From DAOUBA01 sp034432855 (GTDB taxonomy: Bacteria; Chloroflexota; Anaerolineae; B4-G1): a stretch of 9,635 nt of DNA. Positions 1 to 7,582 of the stretch are shown one piece after another (positions within the stretch are counted from its first letter, which is position 1; every line of letters begins with the position of its first letter). A program made the translations under genes and the position numbers. The DNA is taken from assembly GCA_034432855.1 (NCBI GenBank), contig DAOUBA010000095.1, positions 1 to 9,635 of the forward strand. The letters are read 5' to 3'. Below the pieces are notes generated by a model that did no database searches, had not been told where the DNA came from, and saw only the letters and a list, made by a program, of their open reading frames with translations.

Positions 1-13
1 TGGGCAAGAAAAT

Positions 14-100
14 TCACCACGAAGGACACAAAGTCACACAAAGGAAATAAAGGAATTCCTTCGTGTCCTTTGTGTGCCCTTCGTGCCCTTGGTGGTTTTT
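14..100. repeat. Degenerate inverted repeat upstream of ugd
   Basis: The left arm (about 15-44) is built from units like ACGAAGGACAC and CACAAAGG. The right arm (about 58-95) carries their complements (CCTTCGTGTCC, TTTGTGTG, CCCTTCGTG, GGTGG). The arms meet near the perfect 12-base palindrome AAGGAATTCCTT (50-61). A run of five T follows at 96-100, so a folded transcript could end here. I see no gene in 1-130. It looks like one member of a dispersed intergenic repeat family; dispersal cannot be shown from one window. Confidence 0.55.
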
Positions 101-130
101 GGTTCCGGCTTGTCCGGGTTAGGAGGCACT

Positions 131-1450
131 ATGAAAAACATCACCGTCATTGGCGTCGGCTACGTGGGGCTGGTTACTGGCGTCTGCTTCGCCGACCTGG
201 GCAATTGCGTCGTCTGCGTGGACATCAACGAGCAAAAGATCGAGAGCCTGAAGCAGGGCATCATGCCGATCTATGAGCCGGGCCTGGAGGAACTGGTAGA
301 ACGCAACGTGCGCGCCGGCCGGCTCAGTTTCACCACCTCGTATGCCGAGGGGTTGAAGGAGGCCGAGTTCGTGTTCATCGCCGTGGGCACTCCCGAGGGT
401 GTAGACGGCGAGGCCGATTTGCAGTACGTGCGGATGGCCGCGCGCTCCATCGCCGAGGTTATGGATCACCCGCTGATCATCGTCAACAAGTCCACCGTGC
501 CGGTGGGCACCGGCGACTGGGTAGCCGAGATCGTCCACGAATACCGCAACAACGACGTGGACTTTGCCGTCGTCTCGAACCCCGAATTCCTGCGCGAGGG
601 TTCCGCCATCAGCGACTTTATGTTCCCCGACCGCATCGTGTTGGGCTCACTGAACCGTGAGGCTGCTGAGAAGGTCGCGCAGTTGCACCTGCCGCTGCGG
701 GCGCCGATCATGATCACCGACCTGCGCACGGCGGAGATGATCAAGTACGCTTCCAACGCCTTCCTCGCCACGCGCATCTCGTTCATCAACGAGATCGCCA
801 ACATCTGCGAGGCGTTGGGCGCCGACGTGAAAGAAGTTGCCACCGGCATGGGCTACGACAAGCGCATCGGGCGCACTTTCCTCGACGCAGGTGTGGGCTA
901 TGGCGGTTCGTGCTTCGCGAAAGACGTGAAGGCCCTGGCCTACATGGCCGAGGTCAAGGGCCGCCACCCGCAACTCTTGCGCGCGGTGATGGAGATCAAC
1001 GCCTACCAGCGCCGGTCGGTGGTGCGCAAACTGGAAGAGATGCTGGGCGACCTACGCGGCAAGACGATCGGACTGCTGGGCCTGGCGTTCAAACCCAACA
1101 CCGACGACATGCGCGACGCGCCCTCGATCACCATCGCCCGTGCGCTCCAGACAGCCGGCGCTCACGTGCGCGGCTACGATCCGGTGGCGATGAAGGTCGC
1201 TGCGCAGGTGATGCCCGGCGTGGAACTGGTGGAAGATGCCTACGTGCTGGCGCGGGGCTGCGACGCGCTGGTCGTGGTCACCGAGTGGAACGAATTCAAG
1301 AACCTCGACCTGACCCGCATCCACGATCTGATGAACCAGCCGGTGCTGGTGGACGGGCGCAACATCTACGAGCCCGCGCTGATGCGGGAATTGGGATTCG
1401 CCTACCGCGGTATGGGGCGGGGATACGAAGACTGGGGATTGGCAGACTGA
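131..1450 (+). CDS. ugd: UDP-glucose 6-dehydrogenase
   Basis: Cytoplasmic enzyme that oxidises UDP-glucose to UDP-glucuronate with two NAD+, supplying uronic acid for envelope or exopolysaccharide. The 439-residue protein has the family's normal length. It opens with a Rossmann fold (ITVIGVGYVGLV, residues 4-15), followed by NKSTVPVGT and the NPEFLREG motif. The catalytic Cys261 sits in GGSCFAKD (258-265); most relatives have Pro where this has Ala263. The C-terminal UDP-binding domain contains GLAFKPNTDDMRDAPS. The frame stays open upstream to an ATG at 74, but ATG 131 is preferred because AGGAGG (121-126) lies just before it and the protein then begins directly with the beta strand of the Rossmann fold. 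The last residues (about YEDWGLAD) come from a short direct repeat and look like an acquired tail. A GDP-mannose dehydrogenase is less likely given the motif set. Confidence 0.95.
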   Translation: MKNITVIGVGYVGLVTGVCFADLGNCVVCVDINEQKIESLKQGIMPIYEPGLEELVERNVRAGRLSFTTSYAEGLKEAEFVFIAVGTPEGVDGEADLQYVRMAARSIAEVMDHPLIIVNKSTVPVGTGDWVAEIVHEYRNNDVDFAVVSNPEFLREGSAISDFMFPDRIVLGSLNREAAEKVAQLHLPLRAPIMITDLRTAEMIKYASNAFLATRISFINEIANICEALGADVKEVATGMGYDKRIGRTFLDAGVGYGGSCFAKDVKALAYMAEVKGRHPQLLRAVMEINAYQRRSVVRKLEEMLGDLRGKTIGLLGLAFKPNTDDMRDAPSITIARALQTAGAHVRGYDPVAMKVAAQVMPGVELVEDAYVLARGCDALVVVTEWNEFKNLDLTRIHDLMNQPVLVDGRNIYEPALMRELGFAYRGMGRGYEDWGLAD

Positions 1451-1463
1451 AGATTGGGGATTG
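1430..1463 (+). repeat. Short direct repeat at ugd 3' end
   Basis: GACTGGGGATTG (1430-1441) and GATTGGGGATTG (1452-1463) differ by one base. The first copy encodes the end of ugd; the second fills the 20-base gap before the M16 peptidase gene and overlaps its weak SD region (GAGGG, 1463-1467). Confidence 0.6.
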
Positions 1464-1470
1464 AGGGACG

Positions 1471-2763
1471 ATGAAGCGGACGAACGGGTTCATCAAAACG
1501 ACGCTGGACAACGGTCTGACCGTGCTGATCAAAGAGTCGCATTCCGCGCCGGTCGCCAGTTTCTGGGTGTGGTACCGCGTGGGCAGCCGCCACGAGCACA
1601 CCGGCATCACGGGCATCTCTCACTGGGTCGAACACATGCTCTTCAAGGGCACACCACAGTTCCCCAAGGGCGCCGCCGATAAAGCCATCGCCCGCGAGGG
1701 AGGCACGTTCAACGGCCTGACCTGGTACGACTTTACCACCTACTTCGCCACACTGCCCGCAGATCGCATCGAACTTGCCCTGCGCATCGAGGCCGACCGC
1801 ATGGCCAACGCGCTCTTCGACCCCGACGAGGTCGCTGCTGAACGCACCGTCATCATCAGCGAGCGGCAGGGGGCAGAGAACGAACCCGAGTTCCTGTTGG
1901 GCGAGGAATTGCTGGCGGCGGCCTTCCGTGTGCATCCCTACGGCGTCGAAACGCTCGGCCACATGTGTGATCTGGAGACCATAACGCGCGAGCAACTCTA
2001 CGCGCACTATCGCACCTACTATGCGCCCAACAACGCGCTGGCTGTCGCCGTGGGCGACCTGGACGCGGATCAGATGCTGCAGATGATCCGCCAGCACTTT
2101 GAAGCGACCCCCGCAGGCCCTGCTCCCCCACCCGTCACGGCAGTCGAGCCGCCGCAGAAAGGAGAGCGACGTGTGACCTATCAAGGCGAGGGCAACGTGG
2201 CCTATCTTCAGGTCGCCTTCCGCATCCCCAGTGTCCACGACCCGGACTTTTTTGCGCTGACCGTACTCAGCGCCGTCCTCAGCGGCGCCAGCGGGCTGGC
2301 CTTTCTCGGTGGGGGGCTGACCAACCTCAGCAGCCGTCTCTACAAGGCGCTGGTGGCAACGGGACTGGCCGCCGACGTATCGGGATCGCTTGCACCCACG
2401 GTGGACCCCTTCCTCTACGGCATCTCGGCCACCGTGCACCCCGACCATACCCTGGCCGAGGTCGAGGAAGCCCTGGACCGGGAACTGGAACGGGCCATCG
2501 CCGAACCGATCACACAGGAGGAATTGACCAAGGCGATCAAACAGGCCAAGGCGCAATTCGCCTACTCCAGCGAATCGGTCACCGGTCAGGCGATGTGGCT
2601 GGGCTACAGCGAGATATTTGCCGACTATACCTGGTTCGAGAACTATATCGCCAACCTGAGCGCTGTCACAGTCGGGGATGTACAGCGCGTGGCGCAGACC
2701 GTACTCAGGCACTCGAACCGTACAGTAGGCTGGTACATACCCACCAACCAACTAACCAACTAA
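1471..2763 (+). CDS. M16 family zinc metallopeptidase, catalytic subunit
   Basis: A 430-residue, two-domain M16 (pitrilysin/processing-peptidase-like) protein. The inverted zinc motif HWVEH is at residues 51-55, with zinc ligands His51 and His55 and catalytic Glu54. The third ligand is Glu131 in SERQG, 75 residues after His55 as in the family. The second domain has the SSRLY segment (287-291), but the Arg/Tyr substrate-binding pair that normally follows is replaced (around Val295 and Ala301). This chain therefore probably needs a partner, supplied by the next gene 15 bases downstream. No signal peptide is visible, so it is predicted cytoplasmic. Such pairs degrade or process oligopeptides; the natural substrate is unknown. 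The start at 1471 fits the family N-terminus (TLDNGLTVLI) and is preceded by GAGGG. The gene ends in an 8-base tandem repeat that encodes the final NQLTN. Confidence 0.92.
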   Translation: MKRTNGFIKTTLDNGLTVLIKESHSAPVASFWVWYRVGSRHEHTGITGISHWVEHMLFKGTPQFPKGAADKAIAREGGTFNGLTWYDFTTYFATLPADRIELALRIEADRMANALFDPDEVAAERTVIISERQGAENEPEFLLGEELLAAAFRVHPYGVETLGHMCDLETITREQLYAHYRTYYAPNNALAVAVGDLDADQMLQMIRQHFEATPAGPAPPPVTAVEPPQKGERRVTYQGEGNVAYLQVAFRIPSVHDPDFFALTVLSAVLSGASGLAFLGGGLTNLSSRLYKALVATGLAADVSGSLAPTVDPFLYGISATVHPDHTLAEVEEALDRELERAIAEPITQEELTKAIKQAKAQFAYSSESVTGQAMWLGYSEIFADYTWFENYIANLSAVTVGDVQRVAQTVLRHSNRTVGWYIPTNQLTN

Positions 2764-2769
2764 CCAACT
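2746..2769 (+). repeat. Tandem octamer repeat AACCAACT x3
   Basis: Three perfect copies of AACCAACT (2746-2753, 2754-2761, 2762-2769) span the end of the first M16 gene, its stop codon (TAA 2761-2763) and the spacer, ending just before the SD (GGAG, 2771-2774) of the second M16 gene. Because the unit is 8 bases and contains TAA across the junction, loss or gain of a unit would shift frame but meet a stop again quickly. Confidence 0.85.
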
Positions 2770-2778
2770 AGGAGCCCC

Positions 2779-4044
2779 ATGTCCATTCCCGGACCCAACG
2801 ACATCTCCCGACACGAGTTATCCAACGGCATCGTTGTCCTTATATGCGAGAATCATGCCAGTCCCTCCGTGATCGTGAATGGCCTCGTGCGCGTGGGCGC
2901 TGCCGACGAGCGCCCGGAACAGGCCGGGCTTGCCGCCTTCACTGCCGCCGCTTTAATGCGTGGTACGGCCAGACGCACCTTCGCGCAGATTTACGAGGAA
3001 TTGGAGTCGGTGGGTGCCAGCGCCGGCATCAGCGCCGGCACGTACTCCACTGGCTTCGCCGGCAAGAGCCTGGCTGAAGACCTGCCACTGGTGCTCGACA
3101 TCCTCTCCGACGCGCTGCGCCACCCCACCTTCCCGCCCGACGAGATCGAGAAACTGCGCGGCGAGATCCTCACCGATCTCGAAGAGCGCGCACACGATAC
3201 CGCGCGCATGGCTGCGCTCACGTTCCACGAACTGGCCTATCCCGCCGGCCACCCTTACGCCCGTAGCCTGAGCGGCTACATTGAGACGGTGAGCCCCATT
3301 ACCCGCGACGACCTGGCAGCGTTCTACAGCGGCGGGTATGGCCCGACAGGAATGATCGTCGTCGTGGTGGGTGCAGTGAAAACAGACGAGGCTCTGGTGC
3401 AGGTCGAGGCAGCCCTTGGCGATTGGACGAGTTCAACTTACGAGCGCATGCCGTTGCCGGATGTCCCGCGCATCACCGAGGCACGCGAGCGCTTCGTCCC
3501 CATCCCCGGCAAGACACAGTGCGACATCGTGCTGGGCTATCCCGGCCCGGCCCGCACCGACCCGGCCTTCCTCGACGCTGCCGTGTGCAACACCGTGCTG
3601 GGTGTGTTCGGGATGATGGGGCGCCTGGGCGACAAGGTACGCGATGAGCAGGGGCTGGCCTATTACGCCTATAGCCGCGTGGACGGTGGCCCCGGCCCCG
3701 GCCCCTGGCGCGTGATCGCCGGCGTCAATCCGGCCAACGTCGAGCGGGCCATCGCCAGCATCCGCGCCGAAATCGCGCGTATCTGCGAAGAGCCGGTAGA
3801 TGAGCAAGAACTGGCCGATAACAAGGCCTTCCTCACCGGCAGCCTGCCCCTGCGCCTGGAGACTAATGAGGGGGTGGCTCAGGTCATCCTGGATATGGAG
3901 CGCTACAGCCTGGGGCTGGATTATTTGCAACGCTACACCGGCCTCATAGAGGCTATCACCGCTGAACAGGTGCAGGCCGCCGCCCAACGCTGGCTCGACC
4001 CCGATGCCTATGCATTGGCCATTGCAGGGCCGACAGCAGAATGA
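2779..4044 (+). CDS. M16 family peptidase-like protein, non-catalytic subunit
   Basis: A 421-residue M16-fold protein paralogous to the preceding gene. The N-terminal domain aligns with the fold (HELSNGIVVLICEN near residues 12-25), but where HxxEH should be it reads AGLAAFTAAALMRGT, so the zinc site is lost and this chain should not hydrolyse peptides alone. The C-terminal domain keeps the R/Y segment GRLGDKVRDEQGLAYYAYS (from about residue 281), with Arg288 and Tyr295 as the probable substrate-binding pair that the upstream subunit lacks. In heterodimeric M16 enzymes one subunit supplies zinc and the other R/Y, which is the pattern seen here. The genes are 15 bases apart and surely co-transcribed. 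ATG 2779 follows GGAG (2771-2774). Predicted cytoplasmic, with no signal peptide. Confidence 0.9.
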   Translation: MSIPGPNDISRHELSNGIVVLICENHASPSVIVNGLVRVGAADERPEQAGLAAFTAAALMRGTARRTFAQIYEELESVGASAGISAGTYSTGFAGKSLAEDLPLVLDILSDALRHPTFPPDEIEKLRGEILTDLEERAHDTARMAALTFHELAYPAGHPYARSLSGYIETVSPITRDDLAAFYSGGYGPTGMIVVVVGAVKTDEALVQVEAALGDWTSSTYERMPLPDVPRITEARERFVPIPGKTQCDIVLGYPGPARTDPAFLDAAVCNTVLGVFGMMGRLGDKVRDEQGLAYYAYSRVDGGPGPGPWRVIAGVNPANVERAIASIRAEIARICEEPVDEQELADNKAFLTGSLPLRLETNEGVAQVILDMERYSLGLDYLQRYTGLIEAITAEQVQAAAQRWLDPDAYALAIAGPTAE

Positions 4045-4064
4045 GAAGATAAATCCGGTTACAG

Positions 4065-4234
4065 ATGCGCGCAATACCACACGGATTCAGGCTGTCTACT
4101 CAAGCGGGCAAGTCGGCGATTAAGAGACCGCCCCTCTGGAAACTAACGGCTCTCATTGGCGGCGCCGTACATATAGCTGGTGCGGTCACAACGTTACCGG
4201 CGTCACGCGAGCAGCGATTGCAGCAGGCGAACCA
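4065..4234 (+). pseudogene. Possible frameshifted N-terminal remnant of the GT87 gene
   Basis: The frame starting at ATG 4065 encodes a basic N-terminus followed by a hydrophobic stretch (LTALIGGAVHIAGAV), as expected for a first membrane helix. It then turns into unconvincing sequence. Meanwhile the +2 frame becomes family-like from about 4205 (RAAIAAGEP) and runs into the downstream membrane protein ORF without a stop, but with no start codon before 4235. Together this suggests one gene broken by an indel around 4180-4205, probably with loss of the acidic catalytic loop. There is no good SD before 4065. The alternative is that 4045-4234 is simply non-coding. Confidence 0.35.
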
Positions 4235-5299
4235 ATGGCAAGTCTACCTTCTTTGCCCGTCGAGTACCCACCGTTATTCGCCTATCTGCTTGTACCGCTC
4301 ACTTTCCTGCCGTATGGCCTGGCTTGCTTGGTGTGGATGGGGTGCCTGCTGGCAGCACTCTGGTCCAGTGTCCAGCTTCTAACAGGCCTGTTCAGGCAAC
4401 CTCGCTGGCTGATGCTGGCAGCGGTGATGACATTCAGTCTGATCACCTTGGGATTAGCATGGGGGAACGTGAGCCCCCTGCTGTTATTGGGTATTTTGAT
4501 CCTTGCCAAGTCATTGGCTTCAGAAAGAACAAAGGTGTTCGATCTGTGGCCCTACCCGTTTATCGCCCTGATCAAGCTATCTCCGCTTGCCTGGGTCTTT
4601 GCTCCATTGATCAACAGACGGTGGGACTGCCTGGTGAAGACCGCCGCGATTGCCAGCATATTGATCCTGACCATGACAGTTATTCGTCCCGGTCTCACGG
4701 TAGACTTTGCGAATCACTCGTTGGAGCGTACCGGTGCACCGATGGGACGGCAGCATGAAGCGGGCAGTCTGGGGGGACATCAACTCAACATTCTCGGACT
4801 CGTGACGCATTTGACGCAATCCACCACCTTCAGCTACAGCCGCTATGGTGTCTCGGTTCCAACCAGGACTATCCCCGCATTGGTCCCAATGTCTCCAGAT
4901 GCTGCTCGTGCCATCGCGCTTGCGGTGATGACCGTGGCGCTCGTGTTGCTCGCGGTCGCCTCGTGGAAAATGACAAGACAAAACCGCGCCGTGGATTCGC
5001 TGTGGCTCTGGGCCACGGGCTTGCTTGTTATCCAACCATTCACACTGTACCACTATTTAGCAACCATATTGCCCGCTTTGCTGCTTCTTGCCCTTTCCCC
5101 TAACCGACGGTGCAAATGGCTCTTTTCGATCACTTACCTTGGGGCTGGAATTTCTCGTTTCACCGGCCTGCTGACGGCCATTTTGCCCGATTGGCTCTTC
5201 CTCATCGGGGCACACTGTGGCACTCTGACTGTGACGCTCGTGGTGCTGGGCATATACTGGTGTAGCAACCAGCCACAAGCCGAGAGCACCGAGGCGTGA
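4235..5299 (+). CDS. GT87/DUF2029-like membrane glycosyltransferase, 5'-truncated
   Basis: A 354-residue hydrophobic protein with about eight or more predicted membrane segments. It resembles the GT87 (DUF2029) polyprenyl-phosphate-mannose-dependent mannosyltransferases. Residues 9-24 (VEYPPLFAYL) match the YPPLF segment, 76-85 (WGNVSPLLLL) the usual GQxNPLLL segment, and 111-130 the IKLSPL...LINRRW helix. In complete members YPPLF lies roughly 100 residues in, after a first helix and an acidic catalytic loop; both are absent, so this product is probably inactive or the gene is broken. ATG 4235 is the only start codon in the frame since the stop at 4121, and its SD is weak. Base composition is visibly less GC-rich than in the flanking genes, a hint of separate ancestry. 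It ends 25 bases before acpS. The family call is fairly sure; function is doubtful. Confidence 0.7.
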   Translation: MASLPSLPVEYPPLFAYLLVPLTFLPYGLACLVWMGCLLAALWSSVQLLTGLFRQPRWLMLAAVMTFSLITLGLAWGNVSPLLLLGILILAKSLASERTKVFDLWPYPFIALIKLSPLAWVFAPLINRRWDCLVKTAAIASILILTMTVIRPGLTVDFANHSLERTGAPMGRQHEAGSLGGHQLNILGLVTHLTQSTTFSYSRYGVSVPTRTIPALVPMSPDAARAIALAVMTVALVLLAVASWKMTRQNRAVDSLWLWATGLLVIQPFTLYHYLATILPALLLLALSPNRRCKWLFSITYLGAGISRFTGLLTAILPDWLFLIGAHCGTLTVTLVVLGIYWCSNQPQAESTEA

Positions 5300-5324
5300 T
5301 GAGAATCACGGGAATTCCGGATCT

Positions 5325-5699
5325 ATGCTCACTACCGGTGTTGACCTGATCGAAATCTCGCGTATCCAGCGCGCCATCGAGCGCCACGGCGAACGCTTCC
5401 TGGCGCGCGTCTTTACCCCGACCGAGATCCTCTACTCGCGCGGGCGTGTCGCGGAACTTGCGGTGCGCTTTGCGGCCAAGGAAGCCGTCTCCAAGGCGCT
5501 GGGCATTGGCGTACGGGTACTCGCGCACGATGGCATAAATTGGCACGACGTAGAAGTGCTCAACGACATGCGCGGCAAACCGTTCGTGCGCCTTACGGGG
5601 CGCGCCGCCGAGCGCGCCGCCGAACTCGGCCTCAGCGAGTGGGCCATCAGCCTTTCCCATTCGCGCGATCACGCCGTTGCTTTTGTGGTCGCGCAGTAA
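5325..5699 (+). CDS. acpS: Holo-[acyl-carrier-protein] synthase
   Basis: Transfers 4'-phosphopantetheine from CoA to a serine of apo-ACP, activating the fatty acid synthesis carrier. At 124 residues it has the normal size for the trimeric AcpS type. Signature motifs are present: GVDLIEI (5-11), with Mg2+ ligand Asp7; RFAAKEAVSKALG (48-60), with the metal and catalytic region around Lys52-Glu53; and SLSHSRDHAVA (109-119) near the C-terminus. The start at 5325 gives the standard N-terminus (MLTTGVDLIEI), although its SD is poor (only GGA about 8 bases upstream). It lies 25 bases after the membrane protein gene and 82 bases before trpS, with a promoter in that gap. Confidence 0.95.
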   Translation: MLTTGVDLIEISRIQRAIERHGERFLARVFTPTEILYSRGRVAELAVRFAAKEAVSKALGIGVRVLAHDGINWHDVEVLNDMRGKPFVRLTGRAAERAAELGLSEWAISLSHSRDHAVAFVVAQ

Positions 5700-5707
5700 C
5701 CGCTCTC

Positions 5708-5736
5708 TTGCCCCTCTGCGGCTCCTGTGGTACACT
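5708..5736 (+). promoter_or_regulatory. Sigma-70-type promoter for trpS-dtd
   Basis: TTGCCC (5708-5713), a 17-base spacer, then TACACT (5731-5736) with an extended -10 TGG directly before it. Each hexamer matches the consensus at four of six positions with ideal spacing. Transcription would begin near 5743, about 40 bases before the trpS start. The same extended arrangement appears in the promoter at 8278-8306. Confidence 0.6.
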
Positions 5737-5781
5737 ACGTTCACGCAAGAGGAACCAGACCAGATGAGGAGAAGCCATACA

Positions 5782-6768
5782 ATGAGCACTAAGATAGGCC
5801 GCGTCTTTTCCGGCGCCCGGCCCACCGGCCGCCAACATCTTGGAAATTACCTCGGCGCCATCCGCAACTATGTGGCGCTGCAGGACGATTACGACTGCGT
5901 CTACTGTGTCGTGGACCTGCACGCGCTGACCACGCTGCAAGACACCGATAAACTGCGCGAGTGGACCTACGAAATGGTGCTGGACTGGCTGGCTGCCGGA
6001 ATGGACCCCGACCGCGGCACCATCATCTTCGTCCAGTCCCATGTGCCGCAGGTCACCGAACTGCACACCATCCTCTCGATGGTCACGCCGCTGGGGTGGC
6101 TGACCCGTCTGCCCACGTTCAAGGAGAAGGTGCGCCAGCAGCCCGACAACGTCAATTACGGCCTGGTGGGCTATCCGGTGCTGATGGCTGCCGACATTAC
6201 ACTCTACAAGGCGGATATTGTCCCGGTGGGTATTGACCAGGTCCCCCACCTCGAGTTCACCCGCGAGATCGTGCGCCGCTTCAATTTTAACTTCGGCGAG
6301 GTGTTGGTCGAGCCGCAGCCCAAACTGACCGATTTCCCGAAGGTGTTGGGCATTGACGGCCAGCAGAAGATGAGCAAGTCGCTGGACAACCACATCGAAC
6401 TCGCCTACACGCCGGAGGAGATTCATCAGCGGGTGATGGAAATGGTCACCGACCCGGCCCGGCGCTACCGTCACGACCCCGGACATCCAGAGGTGTGTAA
6501 CGTCTTTGCCCTGCATGGCTTTTTCTCGCCCGACCAGGTCGCACAGATCGAAGTGGACTGCCGCGCCGCGCAGATCGGCTGCGTGGAGTGCAAGCAACTT
6601 TTTGCCAGGAACCTGACCGAGCATTTCACGCCGTTCCGCGAACGTCGCGCCGCATTGGCCGCCAACCCAGATCACGTGTGGGACGTCCTGCGTGAAGGCG
6701 CCCGCCGCGCTTCGGTCATCGCTGCCCAGACCATCGCCGAGGTCAAGGCGGCAGTGGGCCTGCCCTGA
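5782..6768 (+). CDS. trpS: Tryptophanyl-tRNA synthetase
   Basis: Class I aminoacyl-tRNA synthetase that charges tRNA-Trp in the cytoplasm. At 328 residues it has the usual bacterial length. The HIGH-like motif is TGRQHLGNYLG (15-25), and the KMSKS loop is intact at 196-200 (GQQKMSKSLDN). Other typical segments are VDLHALT, the FVQSHVPQ region and MAADITLYKADIVPVGIDQ. ATG 5782 was chosen because AGGAG (5767-5771) is well placed and the protein then starts MSTKIGRVFSG. The frame also contains ATGs at 5764 and 5677, but the first would use the SD bases as codons and the second lies inside acpS. A promoter sits at 5708-5736. dtd follows after 21 bases, so the two translation-quality genes are probably co-transcribed. 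Confidence 0.96.
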   Translation: MSTKIGRVFSGARPTGRQHLGNYLGAIRNYVALQDDYDCVYCVVDLHALTTLQDTDKLREWTYEMVLDWLAAGMDPDRGTIIFVQSHVPQVTELHTILSMVTPLGWLTRLPTFKEKVRQQPDNVNYGLVGYPVLMAADITLYKADIVPVGIDQVPHLEFTREIVRRFNFNFGEVLVEPQPKLTDFPKVLGIDGQQKMSKSLDNHIELAYTPEEIHQRVMEMVTDPARRYRHDPGHPEVCNVFALHGFFSPDQVAQIEVDCRAAQIGCVECKQLFARNLTEHFTPFRERRAALAANPDHVWDVLREGARRASVIAAQTIAEVKAAVGLP

Positions 6769-6789
6769 TGATCGGGCATCGGAGCAGCA

Positions 6790-7227
6790 ATGCGCGCAGT
6801 CGTACAACGGGTTAGCCGGGCCTCTGTCAGAGTGGACGGCAAAACCGTCGGGGAAATCGGACAGGGCGTCGTCGTACTGGTGGGCGTGACGCACGGCGAT
6901 GGCCGCGAGCAGGCGGACTGGTTGGCGGAGAAAATCGCGGGCTTGCGCATCTTCGAGGACGCCGGGGGCAAGATGAATCTGGGGCTGACCGACGTAGGCG
7001 GCGCGGCGCTGGTCGTCTCCCAGTTCACGCTGTACGCCGACGCCCGCAAGGGGCGTCGCCCCGGTTTCACGGATGCCGCCCCGCCGGAGGTTGCCGAGCC
7101 GCTGGTGGACTATTTCGCGCAGGCGTTACGGGCGCAGGGCGTGCCGGTCGAGACCGGCGTCTTTCGCGCGCATATGTTGGTGGAAATCCACAACGATGGG
7201 CCGGTGACCATATTGTTGGAACGGTAA
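6790..7227 (+). CDS. dtd: D-aminoacyl-tRNA deacylase
   Basis: Hydrolyses D-amino acids (and mischarged glycine) from tRNA, preventing their misuse in translation. The 145-residue protein has the family length and the classic N-terminus MRAVVQRVSRASV. Active-site motifs are SQFTLY (77-82) and NDGPVT (135-140); the latter contains the Gly-cisPro pair (137-138) that enters the partner subunit's active site in the homodimer. GGAG (6781-6784) precedes ATG 6790. The position directly after trpS fits a shared tRNA quality-control role. Confidence 0.96.
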   Translation: MRAVVQRVSRASVRVDGKTVGEIGQGVVVLVGVTHGDGREQADWLAEKIAGLRIFEDAGGKMNLGLTDVGGAALVVSQFTLYADARKGRRPGFTDAAPPEVAEPLVDYFAQALRAQGVPVETGVFRAHMLVEIHNDGPVTILLER

Positions 7228-7264
7228 GGGGCGCGCACCCGATGCTTATCTATAGGGCGGCTTA

Positions 7265-7349
7265 GAGCCTATCCGAAACCTGGTGTGGGACGGCCTTTCC
7301 AGGCCGTCCCGGCTGGAAAGCCTGCCCTACTGGTTTTTGGGATAGGCCC
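7265..7349. mobile_element. MITE-like element, 85 bp, flanked by TA
   Basis: The ends are imperfect inverted repeats: left GAGCCTATCCGAAACC (7265-7280), right the complement of GGGCCTATCCCAAAAACC (7332-7349). The dinucleotide TA lies just outside both ends (7263-7264 and 7350-7351), a possible target duplication. The interior has a perfect 9-bp hairpin, GGGACGGCC (7287-7295) with GGCCGTCCC (7302-7310). The loop sequence CTTTCCAG (7295-7302) is also complementary to CTGGAAAG (7313-7320). No coding capacity. Termini of this kind occur in IS5- and IS630-type groups; I cannot decide which. Confidence 0.6.
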
Positions 7350-7352
7350 TAA

Positions 7353-7574
7353 AAGCAGACAGAGTACGAACCGATTCTGAACCATTCCGAGCGCCCAAGA
7401 GTGAATTCTTTGACAAGCCCTGAACCTGCCGATCGGTGAACAAGTGGCAGACAGTAGGGGCAATGCCTCTCCAAGCCTGGCCCCTTTGCTCCCAAGCCAA
7501 TGTCGGGGCAGTTTGCCGCAAAGCGGAATAACATTCGGGGTGACCAGAACCGAAACCAGAACTTGCCATAAATA
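7353..7574. other. Intergenic stretch with no supported gene
   Basis: Between the two MITE-like elements I find no convincing ORF. Short minus-strand frames exist (up to 93 codons over 7349-7630), but they cross into both repeat elements, lack an SD and have no family-like pattern. A TTGACA at 7410-7415 has no matching -10 box. It may be eroded sequence between dtd and the nickel-type genes. Confidence 0.5.
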
Positions 7575-7582
7575 GAATCCTG

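Noticed and set aside
1..130. CRISPR array or direct-repeat cluster upstream of ugd
   Set aside because: The repeats are short, degenerate and inverted, with no regular spacers.
1402..2751. 449-codon minus-strand frame opposite the first M16 gene
   Set aside because: It is antisense to a clearly recognisable protein, has no family-like motifs, and arises from GC-rich codon bias.
5647..6894. 415-codon minus-strand frame opposite trpS and part of dtd
   Set aside because: It is a shadow of trpS, whose HIGH-like and KMSKS motifs fix the true strand.
7410..7438. TTGACA at 7410-7415 as a promoter
   Set aside because: No -10-like hexamer lies at 16-18 bases spacing.
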